Assembly (NCBI GenBank): GCA_023393525.1
Contig: JAEWKZ010000124.1
Span: forward strand, 62,001-126,000
Length of the DNA: 64,000 bases
Source: Pseudomonadota bacterium
Lineage (GTDB): Bacteria; Desulfobacterota; Desulfovibrionia; Desulfovibrionales; Desulfomicrobiaceae
Direction of reading: 5' to 3'
Positions 1-8,908 of this stretch are shown here, one piece after another. The translations under genes were made by a program, and so were the position numbers. The notes beneath the pieces were generated by a model. The model had not been told where the DNA came from. It searched no databases and saw only the letters and a program-made list of their open reading frames with translations. Numbering within the stretch: the stretch's first letter is position 1; every line of letters begins with the position of its first letter.

Positions 1-176
1 TCCAGGGCCCCCGCCACACCGTCGAGAGCGCCGGCGCCGAAAATGATGGACGCGGTCAAAAGCGTGTGGAAGGCGATGAACAGGACCAGTCCCGCTCCGG
101 TCAGCATCTGGAGCCAGTCGAGATACGCATCCCGGCGTCCAGGCCGCACGACATGCATGGTGGCATCAACGGACAT
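1..176 (-). CDS. frdC: Fumarate reductase/succinate dehydrogenase cytochrome b subunit, 5' part
   Basis: Partial gene entering the left edge on the minus strand; 58 codons are visible. The protein has a short polar N-terminus, then a first membrane helix (about residues 26-48) containing the segment LFIAFHTLLTASIIFG, which matches the first helix of the Wolinella-type di-heme cytochrome b, where this His is a heme ligand. The subunit would anchor the flavoprotein and iron-sulfur subunits in the inner membrane and exchange electrons with menaquinone. The ATG at 176-174 follows GGAGGAAGT. In related sulfate reducers frdC heads an frdCAB cluster, so A and B are expected to the left of the window. 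It is divergent from copA. Family call from the N-terminus only. Confidence 0.75.
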   Translation of the reverse strand, partial: MSVDATMHVVRPGRRDAYLDWLQMLTGAGLVLFIAFHTLLTASIIFGAGALDGVAGAL

Positions 177-411
177 ACTTCCTCCGAAATTGCGGAGCCA
201 CTGCATCGACGGCCCCTGGTTGAACAACCAATTTGTTTTTTACGAAACGACGGGAGCCCGAAGAGTCTCGGGAAAGGGATTTTTGTTGGAAAGCGTGGTA
301 CGCGAATACAATTGATCAGTCAATCACACGCCGTGACAGACTGCCCGGCGCATGCGTACAGGGCACTGCACAACGACATGAAACAGCTAAAAATATACTC
401 TGGGGTGAGGC
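177..411. promoter_or_regulatory. Divergent intergenic region frdC / copA
   Basis: These 235 bases separate the two divergent starts and must carry both promoters. Visible elements are a small inverted repeat ATTGA-N4-TCAAT at 311-324 and a stem CCCGA/TCGGG near 258-273. The first resembles a CRP/FNR-type half-site pair, but the spacing between TTGA and TCAA is 4 rather than the usual 6, so no regulator is assigned. No convincing copper operator was recognised. The copA ribosome site is GGTGAG just before 412. Confidence 0.3.
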
Positions 412-2886
412 ATGGATTCGAAGTCACGTTCAGTACGTTTACCAGTCGGGGGAATGCACTGCGCGGCCTGTTCGGCCCGCATCGAAAAAGTGGTCGGCTC
501 CATGGCCTCAGTGGAGAGCGTCTCCGTCAATCTGGCCACGGGGGAAATGGATCTGCGCTTTGATCCGCGGGAATCCTCCCTGGATCAGATTCTGGAGCGG
601 GTGCGGGAACTGGGCTTCTCCGTCGAGGCTCCGGCAGAGCAAAGCGTGCTTGAGCTCAAGATCGGCGGCATGCACTGCGCGGCCTGCTCCTCGCGCATCG
701 AACGCGTCACTGGCCGCATGGAGGGCGTGACGGAGGCCAGCGTCAACCTCGGCTCGGAAAGCGGCCGTTTCGTCTTCGACCCCTCCCGCGTCTCCCAGCG
801 CGCCTTGCGCCAGGCCATCCACGACGCCGGTTTCACCACGAGCATCGCGCAAAAGGAGCGTGCCGGGGACGAGGAGGCGCGCATAAGCGCCCGTCTGGCG
901 GAGAAAAAAAAGGTCGTGCTCTGGTCCATGGCCTTCGCCCTGCCGCTTCTGGTTCTCTCCATGGGCCACATGTGGGGCATGCCCCTGCCCCACTGGCTCG
1001 ATCCCATGCACGCGCCCGGAACCTTCGCCCTGGCCCAGCTGCTGCTGACTCTGCCCGTGGTCTGGAGCGGCCGGAGCTTCTACCTGATCGGATTTCCGGC
1101 CCTGGTCCGCCGCGCCCCGAACATGGATTCCCTGGTGGCCGTGGGAACGGGCGCGGCCCTGGTCTACTCCTTGTGGAACACTGTGGAGATCTGGCTCGGC
1201 GTGGACGCCAGGGCCCGGGCCATGGACCTGTATTATGAATCCGCCGCCGTGCTCATCGCCATGATCTCGCTGGGCAAATTTTTCGAAGCCCGCTCCGTAT
1301 CCAAAACCACGGGCGCTGTGCGCGCGCTCATGGCCCTGGCTCCGGACACGGCCACGCTGGTGGACGGCGAAGACGAGCGCAAGATCCCGGTGGAAGAGAT
1401 CGAACCCGGCGACCTGTTGCGCATCCGCCCCGGCGAGCGCCTTCCCGTGGACGGCGAGGTGGCCGAAGGCGAGAGCCACGTGGACGAATCCATGCTCACC
1501 GGAGAGCCTCTGCCGGTGCGCCGGAGTCCGGGCGACCGGGTCTTCGGCGGCACGCTCAATACCACGGGCGCGTTCGTCATGCGCGCCTCCCTGGTGGGGG
1601 AGGACACCATGCTGGCCCGCATCGTGCGCCTGGTACGCGATGCCCAGGGCTCCAAGGCCCCCATCGCCAGCCTGGCCGACACGGTCAGCTACTATTTCGT
1701 GCCCGTGGTCATGGTTTTGGCCGTGGCGTCGGGCCTGGCCTGGTACTTCTTCAGCGACGAGCCCTTCGTCTTCGCCCTACGCACCGCCATCTCCGTACTG
1801 GTCATCGCCTGTCCCTGCGCCATGGGCCTGGCCACGCCGACTTCCATCATGGTCGGCACGGGGCGCGGCGCGCAGCTGGGGGTGCTGATCAAGTCAGGGC
1901 GCGCCCTGCAACGCGCCGGGGAGCTTCAGACCCTGGTCTTCGACAAGACCGGCACCCTGACCATAGGCAAGCCGGTGCTGAACGAGGTATGGGTTGATCC
2001 GGACGGGAAAATCGACAAAGAGTCCTTGCTGCGCCTGTCAGCGTCCATCGAGGCCCAGTCCGAGCACCCCCTGGCCCGGGCCGTTGTCCAGGCCGTGCAG
2101 GGCCCCCTGCCCAAGGCCCGGGAATTTCTGTCCGTGCCCGGCCAGGGCGTGACCGCCGTGGTCGAAGAACGCGCCGTGGCCATCGGCAATGAACGGCTGA
2201 TGCGCACCCTGAATCTGGACCTGGAGAAAGCGAGGGCTGAGCGCGAGCGCATGGAGGAGGATGGGGCCACCGTGGTGCATGTGGCCGTGGATGGACGCCT
2301 GGCGGGCCTGTTGGCCGTAAGCGACAGCCTGCGCCCCGAATCGGCGGGCGCCGTGCGGCGACTGCGCGACCTGGGCATGGAAATCGTCCTCCTGACCGGG
2401 GATTCCGAACGCGCGGCCCGGGCCGTGGCCGCGAAGCTCGGCATAGAGCGGGTCGTGTCCGGGGTGCTGCCGGACCGCAAATCCGAGGAAATCGTTCAAA
2501 TGCAAGAAAATGGCCGCGTGGTGGGCATGGTCGGAGACGGGATCAACGACGCCCCGGCCCTGGCCAAGGCAGACCTGGGCATGGCCATGGGCGGCGGCAT
2601 GGATGTGGCCATGGAATCCGGCGATGTCGTGCTCATGCGCGAGGACCTTACCGGCGTGCTCACCGCCCTGGCCCTGAGCCGCGCGGTGATGCGCAACATC
2701 CGCCAGAACCTGTTCTGGGCCTTCGCCTTCAACACCGTCGGCATTCCCATCGCCGCCGGAATCCCGCACATCTTCGGCGGCCCGGCCATGAGTCCCATGC
2801 TCGCAGGCACGGCCATGGCCATGAGTTCGGTCTTTGTGGTCTCCAATGCCCTGCGTCTGCGTTTTTTTGTTCCACCTCGCGCATGA
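412..2886 (+). CDS. copA: Copper-translocating P1B-type ATPase
   Basis: 824-residue Cu(I) export ATPase of the inner membrane. Two N-terminal heavy-metal-binding domains each carry GGMHCAAC (about residues 13-20 and 84-91). Next come four membrane helices, the actuator domain (TGEP), the metal-channel motif CPC in helix 6 (about residues 467-469), the phosphorylation site DKTGTLT (Asp about 511), HPLA (the P1B SEHPLA-type His motif), the hinge GDGINDAP, and two last helices. Length and domain order are normal for bacterial CopA. The CPC motif and the two CxxC domains argue for Cu(I)/Ag(I) over Zn/Cd. It appears monocistronic, since the HDOD gene follows after 48 bases with its own ribosome site. 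No copper chaperone or regulator is adjacent. Confidence 0.95.
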   Translation: MDSKSRSVRLPVGGMHCAACSARIEKVVGSMASVESVSVNLATGEMDLRFDPRESSLDQILERVRELGFSVEAPAEQSVLELKIGGMHCAACSSRIERVTGRMEGVTEASVNLGSESGRFVFDPSRVSQRALRQAIHDAGFTTSIAQKERAGDEEARISARLAEKKKVVLWSMAFALPLLVLSMGHMWGMPLPHWLDPMHAPGTFALAQLLLTLPVVWSGRSFYLIGFPALVRRAPNMDSLVAVGTGAALVYSLWNTVEIWLGVDARARAMDLYYESAAVLIAMISLGKFFEARSVSKTTGAVRALMALAPDTATLVDGEDERKIPVEEIEPGDLLRIRPGERLPVDGEVAEGESHVDESMLTGEPLPVRRSPGDRVFGGTLNTTGAFVMRASLVGEDTMLARIVRLVRDAQGSKAPIASLADTVSYYFVPVVMVLAVASGLAWYFFSDEPFVFALRTAISVLVIACPCAMGLATPTSIMVGTGRGAQLGVLIKSGRALQRAGELQTLVFDKTGTLTIGKPVLNEVWVDPDGKIDKESLLRLSASIEAQSEHPLARAVVQAVQGPLPKAREFLSVPGQGVTAVVEERAVAIGNERLMRTLNLDLEKARAERERMEEDGATVVHVAVDGRLAGLLAVSDSLRPESAGAVRRLRDLGMEIVLLTGDSERAARAVAAKLGIERVVSGVLPDRKSEEIVQMQENGRVVGMVGDGINDAPALAKADLGMAMGGGMDVAMESGDVVLMREDLTGVLTALALSRAVMRNIRQNLFWAFAFNTVGIPIAAGIPHIFGGPAMSPMLAGTAMAMSSVFVVSNALRLRFFVPPRA

Positions 2887-2934
2887 ATGTGGTAGATTTG
2901 GAGTCACTCATCACTTGTGCGCGGAGCGAAAAGC

Positions 2935-4128
2935 ATGAACAAACGCATCGAGCAGGTTCTGCCCGGTGAAATCCTGGCGGCGGACCTCAAGGATTCCGCA
3001 GGGCGGCTCCTCTTCCCGCAGGGCGCGAAGCTGACCGAAAGCGCCATCGCGTCCCTGAGCCAGCGAGGGGTGACGAATGTCGAGGTCGAAGGTGGCCGCG
3101 AACCGCTGAGCGCGGCGCACATGAAGCAGGCCGCGGAGCGCGCGCGCAAATTCTACGCCGGGCACGACATCAGCCTTCCGCCGGGACCTGTGCTGCTTGG
3201 CCTGCGCACCGAAGCCGAGGCGCAACGCATGGAGCGGGGCCTCGCCCCGCTGCTTCGCGACTGCAAGGGGCCCGCCGGGCCGACACCCTCGCCCGGAGAA
3301 CTGCCGATATTCTGCCTGGACAGCTTCGAGCCCCCGCAGCTGTCCGCCGTGGCCCACGAACTCAATATCGCCCTGAACGCCTCCACCCCTTCCAGCAAAC
3401 ACATCGTCGAGATCATCAGCCGCAGTCCGGGGCTCACCGCCAGGCTCCTGCGGCTCGTGAACACCCCGCTCTACGGTTTTCAGCGCAAGGTCGAAACCAT
3501 TTCCCGGGCCGTGTCCATCGTCGGATTACGCGAAGTGGGCATACTCGCCTCCAGCCTGCTCGTTGTCGACCAGTTCGGGGTCATCCCCAAATCGGTGATC
3601 GAGATGCGCACCTTTCTCGAACACAGCCTCGGCTGCGCCCTGGCCTGCAAGGAACTGGCGGAAGCCACGGGACTGGCCCAGGCCGAGCAGGCCTTCGTGG
3701 CGGGCCTGCTGCACGATATCGGACGGCTCTACTTTTTCACGTCCTTTCCGGAGCGCTCCAGATTCTGCATCGACAGCGCCCTCAAGCACCAGCGCCCGCT
3801 TTTGACCGAGGAGGCCCTGTTCTTCGGCGTCGATCATGCGACCATGGGACTGCGGCTTTTGAATGGATGGGAAATGCCCGCGAGCCTGGGCAGCGCCGTC
3901 GGCTGCCATCACGAGCCCCAACGGGCGGATGGGCTGGCCCTGGCGGGCATCGTGCACATGGCCGACATCCTTTCCCACGCCGCCGGCCTGGGGTGCAGCG
4001 GGGAATGCGGACCGCCCGAAGCCCATCCCGAAGTCATGGACATGGTGCCGCTGCGGCCGGAGCAACTGGTTGACATCGCCTCCCGCGTCGAGAACAAGCT
4101 GGGCGCGATAGTGGGAGCGTTTGATTGA
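2935..4128 (+). CDS. HDOD domain protein (signal-output domain)
   Basis: 397 residues. The first 50 residues resemble the small N-terminal domain that precedes many HD-GYP/HDOD proteins (LPGEILAADLKDSAGRLLFP). Residues about 130-330 form an HDOD domain, recognised by LTARLLRLVNTPLYGF, the ISRAVSIVGLREV segment, and an HD-like LLHDIGRL followed by DHATMGLRLL. HDOD proteins are related to HD phosphohydrolases but usually act as signalling outputs; here the HD pair in LLHDIG is present, so catalysis cannot be excluded. The ATG at 2935 was chosen over the GTG at 2917 because GGAG lies 8 bases upstream. The GyrI-like gene follows after 25 bases, probably in the same transcript. No signal peptide. 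Confidence 0.85.
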   Translation: MNKRIEQVLPGEILAADLKDSAGRLLFPQGAKLTESAIASLSQRGVTNVEVEGGREPLSAAHMKQAAERARKFYAGHDISLPPGPVLLGLRTEAEAQRMERGLAPLLRDCKGPAGPTPSPGELPIFCLDSFEPPQLSAVAHELNIALNASTPSSKHIVEIISRSPGLTARLLRLVNTPLYGFQRKVETISRAVSIVGLREVGILASSLLVVDQFGVIPKSVIEMRTFLEHSLGCALACKELAEATGLAQAEQAFVAGLLHDIGRLYFFTSFPERSRFCIDSALKHQRPLLTEEALFFGVDHATMGLRLLNGWEMPASLGSAVGCHHEPQRADGLALAGIVHMADILSHAAGLGCSGECGPPEAHPEVMDMVPLRPEQLVDIASRVENKLGAIVGAFD

Positions 4129-4153
4129 ATTCATGCACGCAAAGGAGCGAAAC

Positions 4154-4612
4154 ATGCGGATCGAGCGCAAGAGCATTCCCGCCGGCACGGTCATCGAAGC
4201 CGTCGCGACGCTGACCATTCCCGAAATCGCCGCCTACGCCGAAAAGGCCATCCCCATGCTGCTGGCCGAGGCCGAGAACAGGGGCATGGCCGTGACCGGT
4301 CCGTGCGTGTTCACGTACGAAGGCTGCGACGGCTCCCTGGACACGGTGTTTTCCCTGAAAGTGTCGCTTCCCGTGGACGCCTGCCGGGGCCAGGGGGCAT
4401 TCGAGTGCGTACAGCTCCCGGCCCACGAATGCCTCAGCACGCAGTACCGGGGCCCCATGCGCGGAATCGGCCCGGCCTGGAGCGCCTTCACGCCGCAGGC
4501 CATGCGGCAGGGCCTTGCCTTGCAGCCCGTTGGCCGTGAGGTGTATTCGCACTGGGTGGGCGCGGACAGCCCGGACAATGTTATGGAGCTGCAAATCCCC
4601 CTGCGGGAATAG
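4154..4612 (+). CDS. GyrI-like small-molecule-binding domain protein
   Basis: 152 residues, all one GyrI-like (SOUL/BacR effector-binding) domain. It has an N-terminal strand IERKSIPAGTVIEAVATLTIPEI, a central block with GPCVFTYEG and the strand VSLPVDA, a central GPMRGIGPAWSAF, and a C-terminal VYSHWVGADSPDNVMELQIPL. Such stand-alone domains bind hydrophobic or cationic small molecules; E. coli relatives include the SbmC/GyrI group. There is no DNA-binding domain. The start at 4154 has AAAGGAG six bases upstream; the longer frame from 4121 overlaps the previous gene and has no ribosome site. It sits 25 bases after the HDOD gene. Ligand unknown. Confidence 0.75.
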   Translation: MRIERKSIPAGTVIEAVATLTIPEIAAYAEKAIPMLLAEAENRGMAVTGPCVFTYEGCDGSLDTVFSLKVSLPVDACRGQGAFECVQLPAHECLSTQYRGPMRGIGPAWSAFTPQAMRQGLALQPVGREVYSHWVGADSPDNVMELQIPLRE

Positions 4613-4626
4613 GCCGCGCGCAGGCC

Positions 4627-5475
4627 TTACGGCAGCTCTTCGACCAGCAGCCAGACGCTGCGCGTGTCGTGCATTTCGGACGATGCCATGCCCGTCAGTC
4701 CCGCATCACTCCTCTGATCCTGCTGCGCGCTGCCGCCGATTTCGATCCACTGGCCCAACCGTCCGGCGACTGTCGTCGAGAGGAGCTGCGTGTCCACGAC
4801 GAAGCGGCCGCCGCTTTCCTGGCTGTCGTATCGCGGCGTGATCTCAACCGTCACATTCTCGCCCGCAAGCCTCGGCAGGGCATAAAAACCCTGGCCGATG
4901 TCCCGATACTCAACACCCTCCGCAACCTTCACGCCATCCGCCCGCACCCTGATCCTGCGAAAGGGCACGGCCAAAGACCTGCCGACCTGGATAAAGGCCT
5001 GACCGCCGTCCATGACCCTGACGAACTGGTCCGCCCCGCTCTCCCCGCCGCGCCGTGCGTTTTCGCCGTGGACCGTGAGCCCCGAATCGCCGCGCCGGAC
5101 TCCGATCCCCCCTGGCGGCCTGCCGCCGGAGGCGGTGATGCGGACATTGCCTCCAAGCTCCACGCTGCCGGAAAGGCCGTACTTTTCGCTCAGGGAGTCC
5201 GTCTCGCGGGTCTGTCTGACCCGGATCAACAACTGGCGCGAAGGCCGGTCTACGGCGGCCAGGACCTTCTTGAGGTCTTGGAGATTGGGGCCTGAGGCGC
5301 GGATGATCAGCTGTCCGCTCATGCCGGAGATGGCTCCGCCGGGTTCGAGCAGTGGCTCAAGCACCGGCAGGACGTCCTCCACCGTGCGATGATGCAGGGG
5401 CAGGATCACGACCTGCCGCTGCGCCAGGGCGGTCGCGGCGAAAGCAAGAAACACGACGACGAGGAATGCGCGCAT
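4627..5475 (-). CDS. Exported stand-alone secretin N-domain (STN/NolW-like) protein
   Basis: 282 residues. An N-terminal signal peptide (MRAFLVVVFLAFAATALA, cleavage near ALA-QR) is followed by a secretin N1-like domain: QVVILPLHHRTVEDVLPVLEPLL, then GQLIIRASGPNLQDLKKVLAAVDRPSRQLLI. The second half (about 110-282) has a Gly/Arg-rich linker and a beta-rich part ending in VAGRLGQWIEIGG, similar to small periplasmic secretin-N proteins annotated as NolW-like in gamma-proteobacteria. The pore-forming secretin domain is absent. The ATG at 5475 was chosen over an upstream frame because it begins the signal peptide and has GGAG six bases upstream. Function unknown. No type II or III secretion genes are near. 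Convergent with the GyrI-like gene. Confidence 0.7.
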   Translation of the reverse strand: MRAFLVVVFLAFAATALAQRQVVILPLHHRTVEDVLPVLEPLLEPGGAISGMSGQLIIRASGPNLQDLKKVLAAVDRPSRQLLIRVRQTRETDSLSEKYGLSGSVELGGNVRITASGGRPPGGIGVRRGDSGLTVHGENARRGGESGADQFVRVMDGGQAFIQVGRSLAVPFRRIRVRADGVKVAEGVEYRDIGQGFYALPRLAGENVTVEITPRYDSQESGGRFVVDTQLLSTTVAGRLGQWIEIGGSAQQDQRSDAGLTGMASSEMHDTRSVWLLVEELP

Positions 5476-5612
5476 GGTCTGCTCCGTGGTTTGGACGGAT
5501 ACCGGGCGGACATCGCCCGAGTGCCATGCCCATACCGCCAAGCACCGAAGTCGTCGAGGAAATGTACGGTGCGGCGTTCAGCGCCAAGGCCAGGGCGTGA
5601 CGTGCCGCGGAC

Positions 5613-5640
5613 AAAAAAGCCGCCCCCCGAAGAGAGCGGC
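5613..5640 (-). terminator. Intrinsic terminator of ald
   Basis: Read on the minus strand, the 9-bp stem GCCGCTCTC/GGGGGCGGC closes a TTCG tetraloop and is followed directly by six T residues. It lies 25 bases beyond the ald stop codon, a textbook position. Confidence 0.9.
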
Positions 5641-5665
5641 CTGACGCCAAAAAAAACGCCTCCCG

Positions 5666-6778
5666 TTACAGGCAGGAGTCGGCGGGCGTATAGGGCAGGC
5701 CGAAGGCTTCGGCCACGCCTTTGAAGGTGATCTTGTCGGCGACCATGTTCAGGCCGTTCTTGAGACCCGCGTTCTCCTTGCAGGCGGCCTTCCAGCCCTT
5801 GTCCGCAATCTGCAGGGCGTAGGGCAGGGTGGCGTTGGTCAGGGCCATGGTCGAGGTGATGGGCACGGCTCCGGGCATGTTGGCCACGCAGTAGTGGATG
5901 ATGCCGTCCACCTCGTAGATGGGGTCGGAGTGCGTGGTGGCCCTGGATGTCTCGAAGCAGCCGCCCTGGTCGATGGCCACGTCCACGAGCACGCAGCCGG
6001 GCTTCATGTCCTTGAACATCTCCCGGGTGATGAGCTTGGGGGCCTTGGCGCCGACGACCAGCACCGCGCCGATGATGGCGTCGGCCTGAGCGGACAGCTC
6101 GCGGATCATGGCCGGGGAGCTCATCAGCGGGGTGCAGTTCTTGGGCATGATTTCGGACAGATAGCGCAGGCGATCCAGGTTCATGTCCAGAATGTAGACC
6201 TTGGCTCCAAGCCCGGCGGCCATCATGGCCGCGTTGGTGCCGACGATGCCGCCGCCAAGCACCAGCACCGTGGCCGGGGCCACGCCGGTCACGCCGCCCA
6301 GCAGAATGCCGCGCCCGCCGTGCACGCGCTCATTGTATTTGGCCGCCTCCTGGGCCGCCATGCGTCCGGCCACCTCGCTCATGGGGGTCAGAAGCGGCAG
6401 GCCGCCCTGAGGCCCGGTCACGGTCTCGTAGGCTATGGACACGGCGCCGGTCTTCATGAATTCGCGGGTCAGTTTCTCGTCAGCCGCGAAATGGAAATAG
6501 GTGAAGACGATCTGGCCGGGGCGCACCATCGGGTATTCGGACGGCTGCGGCTCCTTGACGTGCATGACCATGTCGGACTGGGCGTAGATCTCGGACGAAG
6601 CGGCCACGACCTTCGCTCCCGCAGCCTGATAGTCGGCGTCGGAAAATCCGCTGCCCGCGCCCGCCGAGGCTTCCACCAACACGGAGTGTCCGTGCTGCTT
6701 CATGACTTCCACGCCCGCCGGAGTCATGCAGACCCGGTTTTCCTGCGACTTGATTTCCTTGAGAACGCCAACGATCAT
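5666..6778 (-). CDS. ald: Alanine dehydrogenase
   Basis: 370-residue cytosolic NAD-dependent L-alanine dehydrogenase, which interconverts alanine with pyruvate, NH4+ and NADH. The family N-terminus IVGVLKEIKSQENRV is followed by the pyruvate-binding region (MVMHVKEPQPSEY), the catalytic HFAAD segment, and the Rossmann signature VLVLGGGIVGTNAA (about residues 168-181). The C-terminus KAACKENAGLKNGLN is also typical. Length matches the family (about 370). The ATG at 6778 was chosen because AAGGAG lies seven bases upstream; an extension to 6913 has no homologous look. The leader contains hairpins (see intergenic entry). Sulfate reducers use Ald in alanine catabolism or nitrogen balance. Confidence 0.95.
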   Translation of the reverse strand: MIVGVLKEIKSQENRVCMTPAGVEVMKQHGHSVLVEASAGAGSGFSDADYQAAGAKVVAASSEIYAQSDMVMHVKEPQPSEYPMVRPGQIVFTYFHFAADEKLTREFMKTGAVSIAYETVTGPQGGLPLLTPMSEVAGRMAAQEAAKYNERVHGGRGILLGGVTGVAPATVLVLGGGIVGTNAAMMAAGLGAKVYILDMNLDRLRYLSEIMPKNCTPLMSSPAMIRELSAQADAIIGAVLVVGAKAPKLITREMFKDMKPGCVLVDVAIDQGGCFETSRATTHSDPIYEVDGIIHYCVANMPGAVPITSTMALTNATLPYALQIADKGWKAACKENAGLKNGLNMVADKITFKGVAEAFGLPYTPADSCL

Positions 6779-7236
6779 TTGCCCGCTCCTTATGCCGTGT
6801 TGAATACGAGGTAGAAAGCTCTTTACTGGCAAAAAGCTTACCACAAACACGGTCTGTGGCAAACGCCGGCGAGAATTCCCGCAAACCCCGCACTGGCGGG
6901 GCTTTTGTTCCAAGCAACCGGCCCTGTGCGCAGATCACGGCTTGTCGTGGCTTACGCAGCAGGACTCATCATGGAAATGTATGTTTCCAATTTGATGAAT
7001 ATTCCCTGTAATTCAGCATACAGTCACGCAACGACATATGGTTATAAAAAATTCCAATATGAGCTTTAAATTGCCATATCGACAGGACGGGCAGGCAGGC
7101 TTTTTCGGAAGCGACCCGTCTCTTTCCCCGCAAGCGGGACACACAATCGCTTTTCCGCAAGGCTCGCCCTGCGCTGCTTGACCCGCGCCCCGATGCTTGC
7201 CATGGGTCGGACAGGCGCCATTTCACTGGAGAGGAC
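6779..7236. other. Intergenic region, divergent ald / fetA-like
   Basis: 458 bases with no supported gene. Toward ald (minus strand) there are two hairpins. CCCCGC-N4-GCGGGG at 6886-6901 is flanked by CTTTTGTT on the plus strand. CCACA-N9-TGTGG at 6841-6859 is followed on the minus strand by TAAGCTTTTTG and lies 60-80 bases before the ald start, so it could be a leader structure. 6966-7075 is AT-rich and contains an imperfect repeat GGAAATGTATGTTTCC. Toward fetA there is a short palindrome CCCGC-AA-GCGGG at 7127-7138. No riboswitch was recognised. Confidence 0.35.
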
Positions 7237-7878
7237 ATGCTGGAATTTCGAGACGTAACCATTCGCAGGGCCTCACGGGTCATTTTGGACAACATCAGTC
7301 TGGCCGTCTCGCCCGGGGAGCATCTGGCCCTGACGGGGCCGTCCGGGGGCGGCAAATCCACCCTGCTCAAGGCCGCCCTCTTGTTTGAACCGGTGGATGA
7401 AGGCGATGTCCTGTGGGAGGGACGGAAAATCACACCGGCCAATCTGGCCGCCCACCGCTCCCGCTTTCTGTACATCGGTCAAAAACCCCTGCCTTTCGAC
7501 GGCACGGCCGGAGAATACCTGAATCTACCCTTCACTTTCGCGGCCAACCGGCGTCTGCGGGCCGACCTGACGGAACAGGACCGGCTCATGGAGTCTCTGA
7601 GCCTGGACCCGGCGCTGAAGAAGAGCCCCTACAGCCGTCTGTCCGGCGGGGAACAGCAGCGCCTGACCATCATCCAGGGTTTGCAACTTGAACGAGGCTT
7701 CTGCCTGCTGGACGAGGTCACCTCCAGTCTGGACCAGGAGTCCATGCGCGCCGTGATCCGCCACTTCGCCCAGGACAAGGGCCGCACCGTGCTGGCGGTG
7801 ACACACAACCCCGAATGGATGGAGTTCGGTTTCACCGAACTTCGCCTCGAATCGGGTAAGCTGCGGAGGCGCGAATGA
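7237..7878 (+). CDS. fetA: ABC transporter ATP-binding protein, FetA-like
   Basis: 213 residues. Nucleotide-binding subunit with Walker A GPSGGGKSTLLKA (about residues 33-45), signature LSGGEQQRLTI (about 134), Walker B CLLDEVTSSLD (about 155-165) and H-loop VTHNPEWMEF. The partner gene downstream encodes a UPF0014/FetB permease, and the pair matches the E. coli FetA-FetB (YbbL-YbbM) system reported to export iron and protect against peroxide. The ATG at 7237 follows GGAGAGG. The stop overlaps the permease start in ATGA, indicating translational coupling. Substrate is inferred from the family only. Confidence 0.85.
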   Translation: MLEFRDVTIRRASRVILDNISLAVSPGEHLALTGPSGGGKSTLLKAALLFEPVDEGDVLWEGRKITPANLAAHRSRFLYIGQKPLPFDGTAGEYLNLPFTFAANRRLRADLTEQDRLMESLSLDPALKKSPYSRLSGGEQQRLTIIQGLQLERGFCLLDEVTSSLDQESMRAVIRHFAQDKGRTVLAVTHNPEWMEFGFTELRLESGKLRRRE

Positions 7879-8669
7879 ACGAGACAATGGTCATCTCCAT
7901 CCCGGCGCTGGTCATGTTCGCCGTCATCCTGGTCTTCCCGGTGCTCATCTTTCGGCATCTGCGTCTGCGCCTGACCCGAGACCTGCTCATCTCCATGGCC
8001 CGCATGGCCGTGCAACTGACGCTGGTGGCGGTCTACCTGGAATACATCTTCAAGCTGGACATGGCGCTCGTCAACGCGGCCTGGGTCCTGGTCATGATCG
8101 TGGTCGCCTCGGGCTCGATCCTGCGCCAGAGCCTCTTGTCGTGGCGCAAATGCATCTGGACCATCCTGCCCGCCCATCTGCTGACGTCGATTCTGATCCT
8201 GACCGGCTTCCTGCTCGTCTTCGATTCCCAGACCATCACCTCGGCGCGCTACTTGGTCCCCCTCATGGGCATGGTGCTGGGCAACATCCTGCGCAGCAAC
8301 GTCGTGGCCCTGGACCGCTTTTTCTCGGAATTGCGCGCGGGCGTCTCCGTGCACATCCAGTACCTGACCCTGGGCGCAAACAGCGAGGAAGCCGTGCGGC
8401 CCTTCCTGCGCAACGCCCTGCGCGCGGCCGTGGGGCCGCAGATCGGCACGGTGGCGACCATGGGCATCGTTTCCCTGCCGGGCATGATGACCGGCCAGAT
8501 TCTGGGCGGCTCGTCCCCGGCCGTGGCCATCGGCTACCAGATCATGATCATGATCGCGATCTTCACCGCGGCCACGGTCTCGTCTTTTCTGGCCGTGCAC
8601 TTCGCCACCAAGGCCGCCTTCGATTCCTATGGCCGGCTGGACGAGAGCATTTTTCTGCACAAGCCCTGA
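7875..8669 (+). CDS. fetB: FetB/UPF0014 family inner-membrane permease
   Basis: 264 residues with six or seven predicted membrane helices, matching UPF0014. Conserved segments are ISMARMAVQLTLVAVYLEYIF near the N-terminus, LVPLMGMVLGNILRSNVVALDRF in the middle, the cytoplasmic coupling region YLTLGANSEEAVRPFLRNALRAAV, and GIVSLPGMMTGQILGGSSP followed by the last helices. Length is typical (about 260). It overlaps the ATPase gene by four bases. Expected role is metal (iron) efflux together with the upstream ATPase. No regulator adjoins. The 239 bases after it hold no terminator I can support. Confidence 0.85.
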   Translation: MNETMVISIPALVMFAVILVFPVLIFRHLRLRLTRDLLISMARMAVQLTLVAVYLEYIFKLDMALVNAAWVLVMIVVASGSILRQSLLSWRKCIWTILPAHLLTSILILTGFLLVFDSQTITSARYLVPLMGMVLGNILRSNVVALDRFFSELRAGVSVHIQYLTLGANSEEAVRPFLRNALRAAVGPQIGTVATMGIVSLPGMMTGQILGGSSPAVAIGYQIMIMIAIFTAATVSSFLAVHFATKAAFDSYGRLDESIFLHKP

Positions 8670-8908
8670 CCAGACGCGGCTGCGCAAGGCCGCCATCTCC
8701 TTGAAGACGGGAACGACAACCGGCCACCCTCTCGGCTTTTCGCGACCACATCCGAGCGCAAGAATCACAAAAGCGCGCGAATCGACATATCCATCTGAAA
8801 TAAAAACGCTTATTCTTTTTGAAAAGCATTGTGTTTTTCCACGGCCCTGCTAGACCAAGCCGCAATTCACAACATGCGGTCCACGCCCCCGAGGGCAAGG
8901 CAGGTCTC

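Noticed and set aside
311..324. FNR/CRP-type operator between frdC and copA
   Set aside because: TTGA and TCAA half-sites are present but separated by four bases instead of six; kept only as a note in the intergenic entry.
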